Source of the DNA: Baffinella frigidus
Lineage: Eukaryota > Cryptophyceae > Cryptomonadales > Baffinellaceae
Assembly: GCA_026770585.1 (NCBI GenBank)
Contig: MU646716.1
Location: 189,197 to 199,792, forward strand
Direction: 5' to 3'
DNA: 10,596 nucleotides
The translations under genes and the position numbers were made by a program. A model generated the notes under the pieces. The model was not told the DNA's origin. It saw nothing but the letters and a program-made list of their open reading frames with translations, and did no database searches. Of this stretch, positions 1 to 5,860 are shown piece after piece; positions within the stretch are counted from its first letter, which is position 1, and each line of letters opens with the position of its first letter.

Positions 1-95
<95 letters not shown>

Positions 96-113
96 GACAG
101 ACAGACAGAGTCA
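1..113. repeat. (AG)n followed by (ACAG)n microsatellite
   Basis: The window opens with an uninterrupted AG dinucleotide run to about position 46. It then changes into a CAGA/ACAG tetranucleotide run to about 113, with one or two interruptions. The change from a 2-bp to a 4-bp unit suggests the tetramer arose by mutation of the dinucleotide tract and then expanded. No coding potential. Confidence 0.95.
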
Positions 114-481
114 ACGCCACCATCGGCACCATGTCTTGCCCCCCACGCCCAGAGGCTACGTTCCACCAAACCCGCGATTGATGAAGCGTCGAGGTGTTGG
201 GTGCGGACGCAAGGTTGCATGCCACGCACCGCACCAGCCTTGGTCGGATAGCCAGGGGGCAAACCGACGTTTTGAGACGCCTTGCGGAATTATTTTAACG
301 ATTAAATTACGCCAACACGTCCCCGTCACGTCACGGTCAGCTGAAGGACGCATCTACACGAAACGTCTTTAAAAAAGACGCAAAAGTAATCTAGAAGACT
401 CGATAAGGGGGTCAGCCGTCTATCTCAAACGAGATCCGGCCCCCGGTGAAATGAGATACGTCGCGGTTGAATTGGATTCGA

Positions 482-511
482 GAAATGCACCCCCTCGTAG
501 GGGTGCATTTC
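482..511. repeat. Perfect 12-bp inverted repeat (hairpin)
   Basis: GAAATGCACCCC at 482-493 and its exact complement GGGGTGCATTTC at 500-511 enclose the 6-nt loop ctcgta. No poly-T run follows and no gene is adjacent. It may be the core of an old foldback element, but no target duplication can be defined. Confidence 0.7.
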
Positions 512-621
512 ACCCACGTGATAAGATTCGTCATCTTTACCACCTAGGCGCCCTTTTTATATTGGTCCGACCCCCTTCCGGGTGACCTGGGGTCCTCTGG
601 TTCCTGGGAATTGGAGCCATT

Positions 622-646
622 CTGAACATCCCATCGGGATGTTCAG
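622..646. repeat. Perfect 11-bp inverted repeat (hairpin)
   Basis: CTGAACATCCC at 622-632 pairs exactly with GGGATGTTCAG at 636-646 across a 3-nt loop. It is of the same kind as the hairpin at 482-511 but unrelated in sequence. Function unknown. Confidence 0.65.
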
Positions 647-699
647 CGCCTTGAAGCCCAGAATCTCAAACGATTTATTTGACCCCTCGCTATCCGAGC

Positions 700-752
700 A
701 AGGAGGGAGAGGGAGACAGAGGGAGAGGGAGGGAGGGAGAGAGAGAGACATC
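700..752. repeat. GA-rich low-complexity tract
   Basis: A run of GGGAGA/GAGA units. It abuts a copy of the TTTACA hairpin element at about 747-812. Confidence 0.85.
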
Positions 753-812
753 TCCTGTAGTGGACGTGACTGTGTAAAGTCACTCCGGTCATCCTACACG
801 AGGTAGTATCCC
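747..812 (-). repeat. TTTACA-core hairpin element, copy 1
   Basis: Read on the - strand this segment contains GAGTGACTTTACACAGTCACGT (written here only as the repeat core), followed by CCACT. The same order recurs near 8010-8070 on the + strand, where the two copies also share the flanking words GATACTA and GAGATAC or close variants. The GTGACT...AGTCAC arms form a short hairpin around TTTACA. This is a dispersed short repeat with no coding capacity, probably a MITE. Confidence 0.6.
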
Positions 813-878
813 CAGAACGTTCGCGACTGCCTCCTCTCGGCGCACGCTGCGCGGTCACGGTGGTGGGAAGGGCTGCTT

Positions 879-1073
879 TCTCTCTCTCTCTCTCTCTCTC
901 TCCCTCTCTCTCTCTCTCCCTCTCTCGTTTTTTTTCTCTCTCTCTCTCGCTCGCTCGCTCGCTCTCTCTCTCGCTCCCTCTCTCGCTCCCTCTCTCTCGC
1001 TCCCTCGCTCGTTCTCCCGCCCTCGCTCTCTCTCTCAAGCCTCTCTCGCTCTCTCACTCTCCCGCCCTGTCTC

Positions 1074-1105
<32 letters not shown>

Positions 1106-1132
1106 CCTCCCTCTCTCTCTCTCTCTCTCTCT
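879..1132. repeat. Long CT-rich microsatellite tract
   Basis: About 250 bp of CTCTCT with interspersed CTCG, CTCC and a T8 run. All apparent long open frames across it translate to Ser-Leu or Arg-Glu alternations, which simply reflect the dinucleotide, so it is not coding. Long homopurine/homopyrimidine tracts of this kind can adopt triplex (H-DNA) structure. That is general knowledge, not something shown here. Confidence 0.95.
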
Positions 1133-1235
1133 GGCCGCAAGGATCTCACGTGCGGGTCTCGACGCAGATCTGGGAGAGTTACTTCCTCCCCCGCAACGCG
1201 ACAGGCCCTCCCGAGAGGCCACAGCCCGTGGCGCT

Positions 1236-1363
1236 CGTTGATGGTCAAATCCAAGGACAGCAGCGCGTTGATGGTCAAATCCAAGGACAGCAGAGGGGCG
1301 CGGAGAGGGGACAGGATGCGGCGCGAGAGCACGAGCGCGTTGATAGTCAAATCCAAGGGCAGG
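1236..1363. repeat. 30-bp minisatellite, two tandem copies plus one displaced copy
   Basis: CGTTGATGGTCAAATCCAAG begins at 1236 and again at 1266, an exact 30-bp period ending in GACAGCAG. A third, slightly diverged copy (GATAG for GATGG, GGGC for GGAC) begins at 1338. The 30- and 72-bp offsets are both multiples of three, so all copies share a reading frame on either strand. No start, splice or domain evidence makes this a gene, so I treat it as a minisatellite. Confidence 0.75.
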
Positions 1364-1455
1364 CGGGAGGCGGAGAGAGGGGGCGTGATGTGGAGCGAGC
1401 GCACGTGCTGTTCGCCTCGTCCCCCGCGTGTGGTGCCTCCTTCCTCCCTCTGGGG

Positions 1456-1503
1456 TAGCCGGAGTGACTTTACACCGTCACGAGTGACTTTACACCGATC
1501 AAG
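1456..1503 (+). repeat. TTTACA-core hairpin element, partial duplicated copy
   Basis: The 15-mer AGTGACTTTACACCG occurs twice, near 1463 and 1481. GTGAC and GTCAC flank the first core as short inverted arms. It resembles the dispersed elements at 747-812, 1606-1660 and 8001-8071, but the core is tandemly doubled and the outer ends are missing. It directly abuts the 104-bp MITE starting at 1504. Confidence 0.55.
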
Positions 1504-1607
1504 TATCCCTGAAGTGGCGAGTAGGCGCATACACCCTACGGTAGGGCCCTAGGACCTGCCTAGGACGAGCGAGAGTGAATGCTCACCCTGTGGGCTCTTG
1601 AGGGATA
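1504..1607 (+). mobile_element. 104-bp MITE (TATCCC...GGGATA family), copy 1
   Basis: A non-autonomous inverted-repeat element. It starts TATCCCTGAAGTGGCGAGTA and ends CTCTTGAGGGATA, both matching the termini of copies at 2026-2129 and 5167-5270. All three are exactly 104 bp including the flanking TAs. The interior holds TAGGGCCCTAGGACCTGCCT. TA on both sides fits a TA target duplication, as seen with Tc1/mariner-type transposases, but the class is an inference from ends alone. No coding capacity. Confidence 0.8.
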
Positions 1608-1660
1608 GGATAGCCAGAGTGTCTTTACAAAGACACGTCTACTGAGAGTGGAGATACGGC
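1606..1660 (+). mobile_element. TTTACA-core hairpin MITE, fullest copy
   Basis: Short ends GGATAGCC (1608-1615) and GGCTATCC (1658-1665, running into the next sequence) are exact inverted repeats. Inside is a perfect hairpin, GTGTCTTT-AC-AAAGACAC, followed by GTCTACTGAGAGTGGAGATA. Related copies near 747, 1885 and 8001 keep a hairpin at the same place with different stem bases. It follows the 104-bp MITE with no spacer, sharing its terminal TA. Confidence 0.6.
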
Positions 1661-1668
1661 TATCCCTC

Positions 1669-1884
1669 CAGGGGTACCTCGCTCATCAGGAACCGCCCCC
1701 CTAGGACGACCATAGGGCCCTAGGCATAGCCCTACTGTACAGGGGTACCTCGCTCATAAGAAAACGCTTCCCCCTAGGGAGTAGGGCCCTATGGGGGTCC
1801 CTAGGGGGAAGCGTTTTCTTATGAGCGAGGTACCCCTGTAGGGTCCTAGGGGGGGGGCGGTTTCATATGAGTGAGGTACCCCTG
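1669..1884 (-). mobile_element. CAGGGGTACC MITE (outer copy), interrupted by a second MITE
   Basis: Left end CAGGGGTACCTCGCTCAT at 1669 and the inverted right end ending ATGAGTGAGGTACCCCTG at 1884. Removing the inner element (1740-1838) and one TA leaves 115 bp, close to the 118-bp intact copies at 4913-5030 and 6264-6381, and the joined interior reads like their reverse complement. The left TA is lost (tc at 1667-1668) and the right TA is at 1885-1886. This copy is older and more diverged than the element inside it. No coding capacity. Confidence 0.8.
1740..1838. mobile_element. CAGGGGTACC MITE (inner copy), nearly perfect hairpin with TA duplication
   Basis: The 43-nt arm 1738-1780 (including TA) is exactly complementary to 1798-1840, leaving only a 17-nt loop that contains TAGGGCCCTA. 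The element proper runs CAGGGG...CCCCTG over 99 bp, flanked on both sides by TA. It sits inside an older copy of the same family, at a position where uninterrupted copies have a single TA. The exact arms suggest recent insertion or recent fold-back repair. Confidence 0.88.
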
Positions 1885-1930
1885 TAGGATACACAGGCAC
1901 GTCCACTGAGAGTGAAGATACGACTATCCC
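1885..1930 (+). mobile_element. TTTACA-core element, deleted copy
   Basis: TAGGATA at 1885 is followed by GCACGTCCACTGAGAGTGAA, GATACG and ACTATCCC, in the same order as the copy at 1606-1660 but lacking the hairpin core. It fills the gap between two MITEs with almost no spacer. Confidence 0.5.
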
Positions 1931-1936
1931 TACATG

Positions 1937-2152
1937 TATCCCGTAAGTGGCCGTGGGGTCAAAATTGACCCCCCAAAGGGGGGAAAGCGGTCTTATGCGA
2001 TTCCTCGGGCCCTACGGTAGAGCGATACCCCTTAAGTGACCAGTAGGCTCATACGCCCTACGGTAGGGCCCTAGGACCTGCCTACGGCGAGTTAGGGTGA
2101 AAATTCGCCCTATGGCCACTTAAGGGATAGCCTACTGGCCACTTGAGGGACA
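1937..2152 (-). mobile_element. TATCCC-family MITE (outer copy), interrupted by a 104-bp MITE
   Basis: Left terminus TATCCCGTAAGTGGCC at 1937. Right terminus GGCCACTTGAGGGA ends at 2150, with CA where TA is expected. Removing the 104-bp copy at 2026-2129 leaves about 111 bp. The piece to the left of the insertion (GGGCCCTACGGTAG) and the piece to the right (GCCTACTGGCCACTTGAGGG) line up with the interior and end of the family in reverse orientation. A local feature is the pair of inverted repeats GGGGTCAA/TTGACCCC (1955-1972) and C6-AAA-G6 (1969-1983). Confidence 0.65.
2026..2129 (+). mobile_element. 104-bp MITE (TATCCC...GGGATA family), copy 2
   Basis: Begins TACCCCTTAAGTGACCAGTA and ends GGCCACTTAAGGGATA. 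It is exactly the same length as the copies at 1504 and 5167 and carries the shared interior TAGGGCCCTAGGACCTGCCT. It is inserted at a TA inside an older related element (1937-2152). Confidence 0.82.
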
Positions 2153-2760
2153 AGAACGCGCAACTTGAGAAAACGGATCGGATTCGAACCCTGCGTTTTC
2201 TTTAGGTCCTAGATTCTCGGGGTTTCTAATCGATGAAAAAAACATCGACCGGCCGGATTCTGTGTGTGTTAAGAAAACTGAGAAATGCCCCCCCCCCCCC
2301 GTCCCGGAGAAGGGAGCTACTACGTAGGATCCTACGAGCTCGTGAGCATTTTCGGGCCGAAAAAATGCCAGATTCCCCCGAGAAAAACGGGTTCCCGAGC
2401 GGTGCATCTTTGAACATTTCAACAGCCCCCCGCCGACCGACCAATGTTGTGTGTTTGGGTGGCAGCGGGCAGCTTGGGCCCTCTGGTCTTGTCGCACGCC
2501 CCACGATTTTTTTTATTGACCGCTACGTACGCGTCACCCCCCTTTTCAGCGGGCAAAAGAGCCATTTTTTTCTACTCTATGAAGAGTCGTAACAGCGGAT
2601 CACGATCGATCGATCGGCGACGTTGTCAGCATGCACGGGACAAGATGACCCAGTTGTAGGCGACCACTTTCAGGGGTTGCAAGGTGCTAAAACAAGGGAC
2701 GTGTAGTCCCCCAAAAGTCAACTTGCCTCTCACGGCCACAGTTCCGACCCTCTTGCACTA
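2153..2760. other. Stretch without a supported gene; palindromes and a poly-C run
   Basis: Several short open frames overlap on both strands, but none has a recognisable domain, consistent composition or splice evidence. Visible structure includes a C run near 2287-2300, the perfect 14-bp palindrome CGTAGGATCCTACG at 2323-2336 flanked by GAGCT/AGCTC, and A- and T-rich short runs. GGATTCGAACC at 2180-2190 looks like a tRNA T-loop on the - strand, but no cloverleaf forms around it. Confidence 0.5.
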
Positions 2761-3215
2761 ATAAACGACTAAAAACAATCTAAAAACACAAGATTCTGTT
2801 TGTACTTGTAATTTTAAAACCTCGTGACCGGGGCGAAAGACGATGAAAGGACGACGTTTGGGGAGTGAGGGGTCATGACCTGCCTCGACGGCCCCTCATG
2901 CCCTCATGCGACCGCAACCGAAAGTTCTGCGACCCCCTTCGGCTCGGCGGCCACCTGAATAACACTTTTACCAGCCACGCGGACACCCGTGATCCCTTTT
3001 TACATGTCGGTTGTAGGAGTTTTGTACTGAATGGGTCGCACGTCCCCCTGTAAATCACTGGCGGCCTCACTTGTACAGCTCTCCGGATTTTAAAAAGTGT
3101 AACCCATCAGCCGACGAAAAACCCTAAAAAGAAATTAAAAAGATAATAAACGAGGTCTCAAGATAATAAAAATGTAATATTAATGTAATAAGGTTTCACT
3201 TGCCCTTAAGACTGA
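2761..3215. other. AT-richer intergenic stretch upstream of the RWP-RK gene
   Basis: Base composition falls sharply compared with the GC-rich gene that follows, especially at 2761-2820 and 3090-3195. No open frame is convincing. It probably contains the promoter and perhaps the 5' leader of the gene starting at 3396. The transcription start cannot be placed from sequence alone. Confidence 0.5.
3121..3195 (+). promoter_or_regulatory. Putative AT-rich promoter/leader region with two ATGTAA words
   Basis: A 10-mer AGATAATAAA is repeated at 3141-3150 and 3161-3170. ATG followed at once by the stop TAA occurs at 3172-3177 and 3183-3188. If transcribed, these would be minimal start-stop upstream frames. 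The assignment as promoter rests only on AT-richness and position about 200 bp before the start codon. Confidence 0.3.
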
Positions 3216-3395
3216 GGTCGCAAGTCTGCGCCCCCATTTTGGAAACGAGAAACACCTCGCCAGAGAGCGGCAGAGGTGCGCGCGCAACAGGCGGCCGACG
3301 CGCGAGAGACCCTCAAAACGTCGACGACGGCAGACACGCTACCGACGCGGCCGACGACCGGGGCGGCGCCCCCGAGCTCGGTGCGCGCCAGTGCC

Positions 3396-4797
3396 ATGGT
3401 GGAGCCCGCTGCCGCTGCGACTGCCACGTCTCTGGCTGTGATTCCGAGGAGAAAGGCCAAGACTGCGCCGATGGCCGCCGGGCGCGGTGGGCCCATCATC
3501 ATCACGCTCGACGTCCTCGAATCGTTCTTCCACCTCCCGCTCCCGCTCGCGTCGAAGCGCCTGGTAGCCCCCTGCCTCCTCTGCTTGCAACGACCCTCAA
3601 GTGTCCCGTTGCCTTTTACACGGTCTAATGCTCCGCACGCGCGCGCAGGGAATCTGCCGGACTGCGCTGAAGAAGCTCTGCCGCAAGTTCGGCTTCTCGC
3701 GCTGGCCACGCCGCTCCGCGTCGGTCGTGGAAGAGGGGGCTGACGCCGACAGCGACGACCAAGACCAGGGGGCGCGCCACGCCTCGGCGCGCCAGCCCAA
3801 CTTCGCTGACGTCCTCTGCGGCGGCGGTCTCTCGGGGGGCAAGGCTGAAGAACAGTCCTCGGGGAACTCTGACACAGGACATCCGGGACAAGTAGACTCG
3901 CAGCCTGGAGGACCGAAGAGGAGTGAGGGTGAACTGGGCTCCGCGCACAGGGCCAAGTTCTCCACAGGGGCTTCCCCGTACGGTGCGTACGGCGGCGCGC
4001 CGTCCTACGTCGTGCCGCACGTGCCGCACGCGACTCCAGAGGCCTACGCGTCCACCATGGCGCCGGGCTCCTTTGGGCAAGGCTTCAACTCCACGGCGGG
4101 GGGGCCGTCCAAGGACATGCTCCAGCAGCTGCAGATCCTCCAGCTCCTCCAGCTCCTGCAGCAGTCCTCGGCGGGGAAGTCGGCCGCGCCTGCGGTCTCG
4201 TCCGCGTCGCCGTCGGCACTCTCTCTGTACGGGGGGCTGGGGGGGGACATGCAGACGCAAGTCTCGCGGCTCGGGGGGTTCTCGGCGCTGCAAGACATGG
4301 CGTCGATGCAGGGGGGGATGATGCAGCAGCCCTTCAACCACAACTTCGGCGCGGGCGACTTCGGCTCTTCTTCGGCGTCTGCTTCGATGCTGTCTGCGTC
4401 CTCGCTCGCCATGCCCGCGTCGTTCATGCCGCCGGGGCAGGGCATGCCGCAGCACGGGCAAGCGCAGCAAGCCGCGCTGCAACCGCCGCAGCCGCCGCAA
4501 CTGCCCTCGGGTTGCAACGACGTGTTGGAAGCGCTTAAGGTCGGATGGCTGGCAGGAATGCAGATGGCTCAGCAGCAAAGTCAGCCGCCTTCGCAGCCGC
4601 AGCCGCAGCCGCAGCAGGCCATGATCCTGCCCAACCAAAGCCAGCCCATGCTCCTGTCCCAGCAAAGCCAGCTCCTCTCGCAGCTGCAGGGGTGGCCGGC
4701 ACCCACCCAGCACGAAGTCTCTCGGCCAGAGCTGGAGCATCTAGGGGTGGCTGGCTCTCTCCTAGCACTCAGTGACTCGACGCAGTTGCCGCGTTGA
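3396..4797 (+). CDS. RWP-RK domain transcription factor (two exons, 438 residues)
   Basis: Exon 1 is 3396-3563 and exon 2 is 3649-4797 (TGA at 4795-4797), joined in phase 0 across an 85-bp GT-AG intron. The start is the first ATG in a frame open from 3216, in a strong GCCATGG context; a longer N-terminus from an upstream exon is possible. Residues about 34-81 form an RWP-RK DNA-binding domain: SFFHLPLPLASKRL lies in exon 1, and ALKKLCRKFGFSRWPRR (62-78) in exon 2 carries the RWPxR signature, with R78 followed by Ser rather than the usual Lys. PRRKAK at 17-22 could be a nuclear signal. An acidic patch (84-95) follows the domain. The remainder is Gln/Ala/Ser/Gly/Met-rich, with a leucine/glutamine heptad-like segment from residue 213 and a QP repeat near 367-377, typical of activation or low-complexity regions. 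No PB1 domain is present, so it is RKD-like rather than NLP-like. Family members are nuclear regulators, some acting in gamete or mating-type programmes (MID in volvocine algae) or nitrogen responses. The target process here is unknown. Confidence 0.85.
3564..3648 (+). other. Spliceosomal intron inside the RWP-RK domain
   Basis: The donor GTAGCC follows codon CTG (3561-3563), and the acceptor GCGCGCAG ends at 3648 before GGA ATC TGC. The length is 85 bp and phase 0. A CTAAT branch-point-like word lies at 3625-3629, about 20 nt before the acceptor; the polypyrimidine tract is weak. Joining the exons restores a continuous RWP-RK motif, and neither exon contains it alone. That is the main evidence for the splice. 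Confidence 0.85.
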
Positions 4798-4848
4798 CGC
4801 GCCAGAAGTCCAGTGGAGTCTGCGTTGACGCTGAGTTTGCGTTGACGC
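4791..4848. repeat. Three copies of GCGTTGACGC across the stop codon
   Basis: GCGTTGACGC occurs at 4791-4800 (containing the TGA stop), 4822-4831 and 4839-4848. CCAGAAG also recurs at 4802 and 4850. The short repeats lie in the likely 3' untranslated region. Similar ACGCGTTGGG words fill the degenerate repeat near 9970-10060. Confidence 0.6.
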
Positions 4849-4912
4849 TCCAGAAGAGTCCCAACGGAGGACGGAGGAGCGAGGCGCCGCAGGTGCTCTG
4901 CGCGGGGAGTTA

Positions 4913-5030
4913 CAGGGGTACCTCGCTCATAAGAAACCGCCACCTCCTAGGACCCTACAGTAGGTCTTTGCCTAGGGCCCTATGGTGGTCCTAGGTGGGG
5001 GGGCGCTTTCTTACGAGCGAGGTACCCCTG
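4913..5030 (+). mobile_element. 118-bp CAGGGGTACC MITE in the presumed 3' region of the RWP-RK gene
   Basis: Inverted ends CAGGGGTACCTCGCTCATAA and the complementary CTTACGAGCGAGGTACCCCTG enclose CCTAGGACCCTACAGTAG and GCCTAGGGCCCTATGGTGG. TA flanks both sides (4911-4912, 5031-5032). The length equals that of the copy at 6264-6381, in the same orientation. It lies 115 bp after the stop codon and may be transcribed in the 3' UTR, where its arms would form a long RNA stem. No coding capacity. Confidence 0.88.
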
Positions 5031-5166
5031 TAGGGGTGAGATGGAGCGGAGCAGAGGAGCGGGGCGCGCGGGTGGGTGGGAGCGTGGGGGCCTCTAACAG
5101 TAAAGTGAAGAATTCCAAACCAGAAAGAAAGCGGCGCGTCGCGTGTGCATGTAGGGGTATCTGGGC

Positions 5167-5270
5167 TATCCCTTAAGTGGCGAGTAGGCTCATAAACCCT
5201 ACGGTAGGGTCCTAGGACCTGCCTAGGGCGAGTTGGGGCGAATCTTCGCCCGTCCGCCACTTGAGGGATA
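5167..5270 (+). mobile_element. 104-bp MITE (TATCCC...GGGATA family), copy 3
   Basis: Starts TATCCCTTAAGTGGCGAGTA and ends CCGCCACTTGAGGGATA; the terminal 14-16 bp are inverted with one mismatch. The interior has TAGGGTCCTAGGACCTGCCT. It is exactly 104 bp, as at 1504 and 2026. The bases on either side (GGGC-TA...TA-CGAAC) rejoin to resemble the uninterrupted right arm of the surrounding foldback, supporting insertion at a TA. Confidence 0.85.
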
Positions 5271-5316
5271 CGAACACTGGTGCTCCGACATCGGTCGGTG
5301 TCTGTTTTCTTGAATG

Positions 5317-5365
5317 AGTACCAGAGGGTTGACTAAACGCAAGATTTAGTCAATCCTCTGGTACT
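5317..5365. repeat. 21-bp hairpin with 7-nt loop (core of a foldback)
   Basis: AGTACCAGAGGGTTGACTAAA at 5317-5337 pairs with 5345-5365 with a single mismatch, which would be a G-U pair in RNA. The loop is CGCAAGA. The arms extend imperfectly outward for about 12 more bases. The stem size is like a small-RNA precursor, but its place at the centre of a larger inverted repeat makes transposon origin the simpler reading. Confidence 0.75.
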
Positions 5366-5498
5366 AAATTAAGAAAAACGGGGGCCCAAATCCGGTCTTT
5401 GTTCTTAAGTTCCGGTTACATAGCCCAGATACATGTACCCCTGTACACCGTGAGCGAGTCCAGAGAGTGGCGTTGTGCAGTGCCAGAGAACGGCGCGC

Positions 5499-5617
5499 TA
5501 TCCATGTGCCGAGTGGGCGCATACGCCCTACCGTAGGGCCCTAGGACCTGCCTAGAGGACCTCTCAGTAATCAGTAAGTAGGCGGTCAATTTAGACTGCC
5601 TGGCCACTTAAGGGATA
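5499..5617 (+). mobile_element. TATCCC-family MITE, diverged 119-bp copy
   Basis: Begins TATCCATGTGCCGAGTGGGC, carries TAGGGCCCTAGGACCTGCCT, and ends TGGCCACTTAAGGGATA. It is 15 bp longer than the 104-bp copies; the extra sequence (CAGTAATCAGTAAGTAGG region) includes a short CAGTAA repeat. It ends at the TA that also begins the next element. Confidence 0.7.
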
Positions 5618-5721
5618 GCCCGTAAGTGCCCACAGTGTGAATATTCACCCTAACTCGCCCTCTAGGCAGGTCCTGGGGCCCTACCGTAGGGCGTATGAGC
5701 CTACTGGGCACGTGAGGGATG
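5616..5721 (-). mobile_element. TATCCC-family MITE, inverted copy adjoining the previous one
   Basis: On the - strand it reads CATCCCTCACGTGCCCAGTA, then TAGGGCGAGTTAGGGTGAA further in, and ends GTGGGCACTTACGGGCTA. This is the family order in reverse. It shares the TA at 5616-5617 with the copy on its left, so the two form a tail-to-tail pair. The far TA has decayed to TG. Confidence 0.68.
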
Positions 5722-5778
5722 CATCACTGGCCTATTGGAAAGATGAGGCACGGCTTTGGCGGAGAGAAGCAAGCGCGG

Positions 5779-5813
5779 GGCTCTCTCTCTTTCTCTCTCG
5801 CTCGCTCTCTCTT

Positions 5814-5857
<44 letters not shown>
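5779..5857. repeat. CT microsatellite
   Basis: CTCTCT run with TTTCTC and CTCGCTCG variants. Long apparent frames here translate only to Ser-Leu or Arg-Glu repeats. Confidence 0.93.

Positions 5858-5860
<3 letters not shown>

Larger units (their letters stand above)
114..680. other. Unique stretch without a supported gene, containing small hairpins
   Basis: No open frame here has an ATG start of useful length or recognisable composition. The ATG at 131 stops after 16 codons. Perfect hairpins are visible: 364-380 (CGTCTTT/AAAGACG, 3-nt loop), 482-511 (12-bp stem) and 622-646 (11-bp stem). The rest appears to be single-copy within this window. Confidence 0.6.
5152..5443. mobile_element. Larger foldback element with a 104-bp MITE nested in its left arm
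   Basis: The right end reads CAGGGGTACATGTATCTGGG on the - strand, ending at 5443 before TA. The left end reads TAGGGGTATCTGGGCTA from 5152 and lacks 6 nt. After removal of the MITE at 5167-5270 the arms continue to match: GTTTTCTTGAATGAGTACC (left) against GTTTTTCTTAATTTAGTACC (right, - strand), then into the 21-nt stem at 5317-5365. The reconstructed element is about 188 bp. Its first nine bases (CAGGGGTAC) are those of the 118-bp family, so it is probably a longer relative. Confidence 0.65.

Noticed and set aside
131-181. Small ATG frame after the first microsatellite
   Set aside because: It stops after 16 codons and has no plausible splice continuation that I could support.
643-1222. Long frames on both strands translating to Arg-Glu or Ser-Leu repeats, and similar ones at 5719-6205
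   Set aside because: They are produced by GA/CT microsatellites, which lack stop codons in several frames. There is no domain, start context or composition of a real protein.
2175-2250. GGTTCGAATCC on the - strand, like a tRNA T-loop/B box
   Set aside because: The adjacent bases do not form a five-pair T stem, and I could not find acceptor, D and anticodon arms upstream. No tRNA is called.
2132-2659. Overlapping frames of 71-121 codons on both strands
   Set aside because: No recognisable domain, no consistent start, and frames overlap on opposite strands. They also run across a poly-C tract and palindromes.
3206-4740. Long frames on the - strand and in the other + frames over the RWP-RK gene
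   Set aside because: They are shadows caused by high GC. Only the spliced + frame yields a known domain, and it has a strong ATG context and a natural stop.
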